Below are positions 5,486-6,617 of a stretch of 6,617 nt of DNA, piece after piece. The notes below the pieces were generated by a model. It was not told the DNA's origin. It saw nothing but the letters and a program-made list of their open reading frames with translations, and did no database searches. The DNA comes from Hyphomicrobiales bacterium. GTDB taxonomy: Bacteria > Pseudomonadota > Alphaproteobacteria > Rhizobiales > Devosiaceae. Where the stretch lies: contig WFOP01000293.1 of NCBI GenBank assembly GCA_015487985.1, positions 1 to 6,617 of the forward strand, read 5' to 3'. The stretch's first letter is position 1, and the number at the start of each line of letters is the position of its first letter. The position numbers and the translations under genes were made by a program.

Positions 5486-6463
5486 CTAAGGCAGTTTAAG
5501 TTGCTTGAGTTTGCGATAAAGCGTGGCCCGGCTCACGCCAAGGGCTTGTGCGGCAGCCGAGACATTACCCCCGCTTCTGGCAAGCGCCTGCGATATGGTG
5601 CGCCGCCCCACCTGCGCATAATTTTGCGCATCGGAAGCCTCCTGCCCGTATAACATGCTCAGTGGCTGCGGATTTTTCAGATCCTCATCACTCAGGTCAA
5701 ACAGTTTTCGTGCCGCCCGCGTCGCCCCGATAACCAGCTCATCCCGGTCCACCGCCAGCAGGGAGGCCCCCGGCACAACATGTCCCCTCCGGCCAAATCC
5801 TTCCGGCGGTGTCGCCAGAACAACCCGGGCCTCGCTGAAATGATTTTCAAAATGCGTCATTTCAATCTGACGCGCCGCATCAATCACCGCCATGGAAATC
5901 AGGCGGGAAAATCCCGGCGTTAAATCCGAACGACACGAAGAAACATCCAGCGCCGCCACCAGTTGTCCATCATGGTCAAAGATAGGCGAAGCGGTGCACG
6001 AAAGACCGATATTTTTGGAATGAAAATGCTGCCCCTTATGGATGGTCAGCGCGCGTTCTTCAACAATACAGGTGCCAATGCCATTGGTGCCCTCGCTGTC
6101 CTCACTCCAGATTGTGCCGGTCCACAACCCCCATTCCTGAAATGTCACATCATCGCACTGAGAGCCGCGACGCGCCACCGGCACTCCATCCTTATCCGCC
6201 AGGAGAACACAACACCCATCCCCCCCAATGGCCTGATAAAGCCGATCCAGATAATTTTGCGCATTGTGAACCAGCGGGGCCAGCTTTTCCCGTGTTTCCC
6301 TGAATTCCTCGGGAGAAAGTCGCCTTGCCGTGGTGGGGCGCTGAGGCTCAAGCTTATGCAGATTTGCCGAACGTTGCCATGAAGCCACCAGCGGCTGATG
6401 CGCAGCGCTCTGACTGGCCAGAGCCGCCTCGATCTGCTTTGCATGAGAAATAACGGGCTTCAT
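5486..6463 (-). CDS. AcoR-like transcriptional regulator lacking the AAA+ domain (GAF plus Fis-type HTH)
   Basis: The 325-residue protein has the architecture of acetoin-type activators without their ATPase. The N-terminus carries the SWQRSANLHKLEP motif (28-40) typical of AcoR homologues. A GAF sensor domain spans about 65-205, including GTNGIGTC (125-132), HFHSKNIGLSCTASPIFDHDG (147-166) and LVAALDVSS (168-176). A second, PAS-like segment follows (about 210-275, with LLAVDRDELVIGATRAARKLF). The C-terminus (286-323, ISQALARSGGNVSAAAQALGVSRATLYRKLKQL) is a Fis/HTH_8 DNA-binding domain. No Walker A, Walker B or GAFTGA motif exists, so it should not open sigma-54 promoters. It probably senses a small molecule from alcohol, acetoin or aldehyde metabolism and controls the adjacent dehydrogenase gene on the same strand. 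ATG at 6463 has AAGG about eight bases upstream. The reading frame is intact, so this is a natural short form and not a fragment. Confidence 0.9.
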   Translation of the reverse strand: MKPVISHAKQIEAALASQSAAHQPLVASWQRSANLHKLEPQRPTTARRLSPEEFRETREKLAPLVHNAQNYLDRLYQAIGGDGCCVLLADKDGVPVARRGSQCDDVTFQEWGLWTGTIWSEDSEGTNGIGTCIVEERALTIHKGQHFHSKNIGLSCTASPIFDHDGQLVAALDVSSCRSDLTPGFSRLISMAVIDAARQIEMTHFENHFSEARVVLATPPEGFGRRGHVVPGASLLAVDRDELVIGATRAARKLFDLSDEDLKNPQPLSMLYGQEASDAQNYAQVGRRTISQALARSGGNVSAAAQALGVSRATLYRKLKQLKLP

Positions 6464-6530
6464 CGCGGCCTTGTTCTGGTTTCACAATTGATGCCCATTA
6501 TACAAACAATCACAAAAATAACTAGGGTCA
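6464..6530 (-). promoter_or_regulatory. Promoter of the AcoR-like regulator gene
   Basis: On the minus strand a perfect TATAAT -10 hexamer occupies 6497-6502, giving a predicted start near 6490 and a short leader of about 27 bases. No good -35 hexamer lies 16-18 bases upstream (CTAGTT at 6520-6525 is poor), suggesting weak constitutive or assisted transcription. Confidence 0.6.
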
Positions 6531-6540
6531 GGCGCTTGCC

Positions 6541-6600
6541 GTCATTGCCAGTGCCCCTCATCCTGAGTTTGTTCAAAGAGTCGGCGGCGGCAATCCAGAG
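6541..6600. repeat. Degenerate dispersed intergenic repeat (GTCATTGC...GCAATCCAG type)
   Basis: The segment begins GTCATTGCC and ends GGCAATCCAGAG, with ATTGCC (6544-6549) and GGCAAT (6589-6594) as inverted ends. Inside is CTCATCCTGAG followed by TTTGTTCAAA, resembling the widespread CTCATCCTGAGCTTGTCGAAGG palindromic unit. Both motifs are familiar as high-copy intergenic palindromes in alphaproteobacteria; this copy is diverged and appears composite. No second copy occurs in the window, so the assignment rests on recall. Confidence 0.5.
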
Positions 6601-6617
6601 CAGAATTAATGCAACCC

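Noticed and set aside
1..6617. CRISPR array, tRNA, insertion sequence, phage or toxin-antitoxin locus
   Set aside because: No regular direct repeats, tRNA-like cloverleaf, transposase or integrase frame was seen; the XRE/membrane pair has no toxin-like member.

Overview
The window looks like an ordinary chromosomal segment of a Gram-negative bacterium, most likely an alphaproteobacterium of roughly balanced base composition. The hints are an outer-membrane beta-barrel protein opening with a WTGFYFGAS-type first strand, an AcoD/ExaC-type aldehyde dehydrogenase paired with a DUF779 protein, and a degenerate copy of a dispersed 'GTCATTGC...GCAATCCAG' intergenic repeat of a kind common in alphaproteobacterial genomes. 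The genus cannot be fixed from the sequence.

Left part (1-1726): two minus-strand genes, a four-helix membrane protein and a XRE-type regulator separated by a single base, form a tight operon; the regulator runs off the left edge. They are divergent from a plus-strand alpha/beta hydrolase with a complete Ser-Asp-His triad. The shared 201-base spacer holds several small dyads, one a plausible operator.

Middle (1727-3284): two plus-strand genes for envelope proteins, a secreted 8-strand-type outer-membrane barrel protein (TTG start, unusually long signal-peptide n-region) and a 68-residue two-helix membrane protein. Their upstream regions are rich in inverted repeats: a nested dyad before the barrel gene and a set of mutually exclusive stems before the small gene. 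A good intrinsic terminator ends this block.

Right part (3333-6463, all minus strand): a small-aldehyde oxidation module. In transcription order it is an AcoR-like activator lacking the AAA+ domain (GAF plus Fis-type helix-turn-helix), a 161-base control region with a 26-bp dyad about 72 bases upstream of a predicted sigma-70-like promoter, an NAD-dependent aldehyde dehydrogenase, an intrinsic terminator, and a DUF779 protein with an atypical C-terminal tail. The likely logic is that the regulator senses an aldehyde or alcohol-derived signal and switches on the dehydrogenase, with DUF779 as accessory partner expressed at a lower level past the terminator.

I found no mobile element, CRISPR array, phage gene, tRNA or rRNA. 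I do not see a striking new system; the points most worth a second look are the AAA+-less regulator with its operator, the DUF779 tail with a second GGCC motif, and the structured leaders in the middle block.
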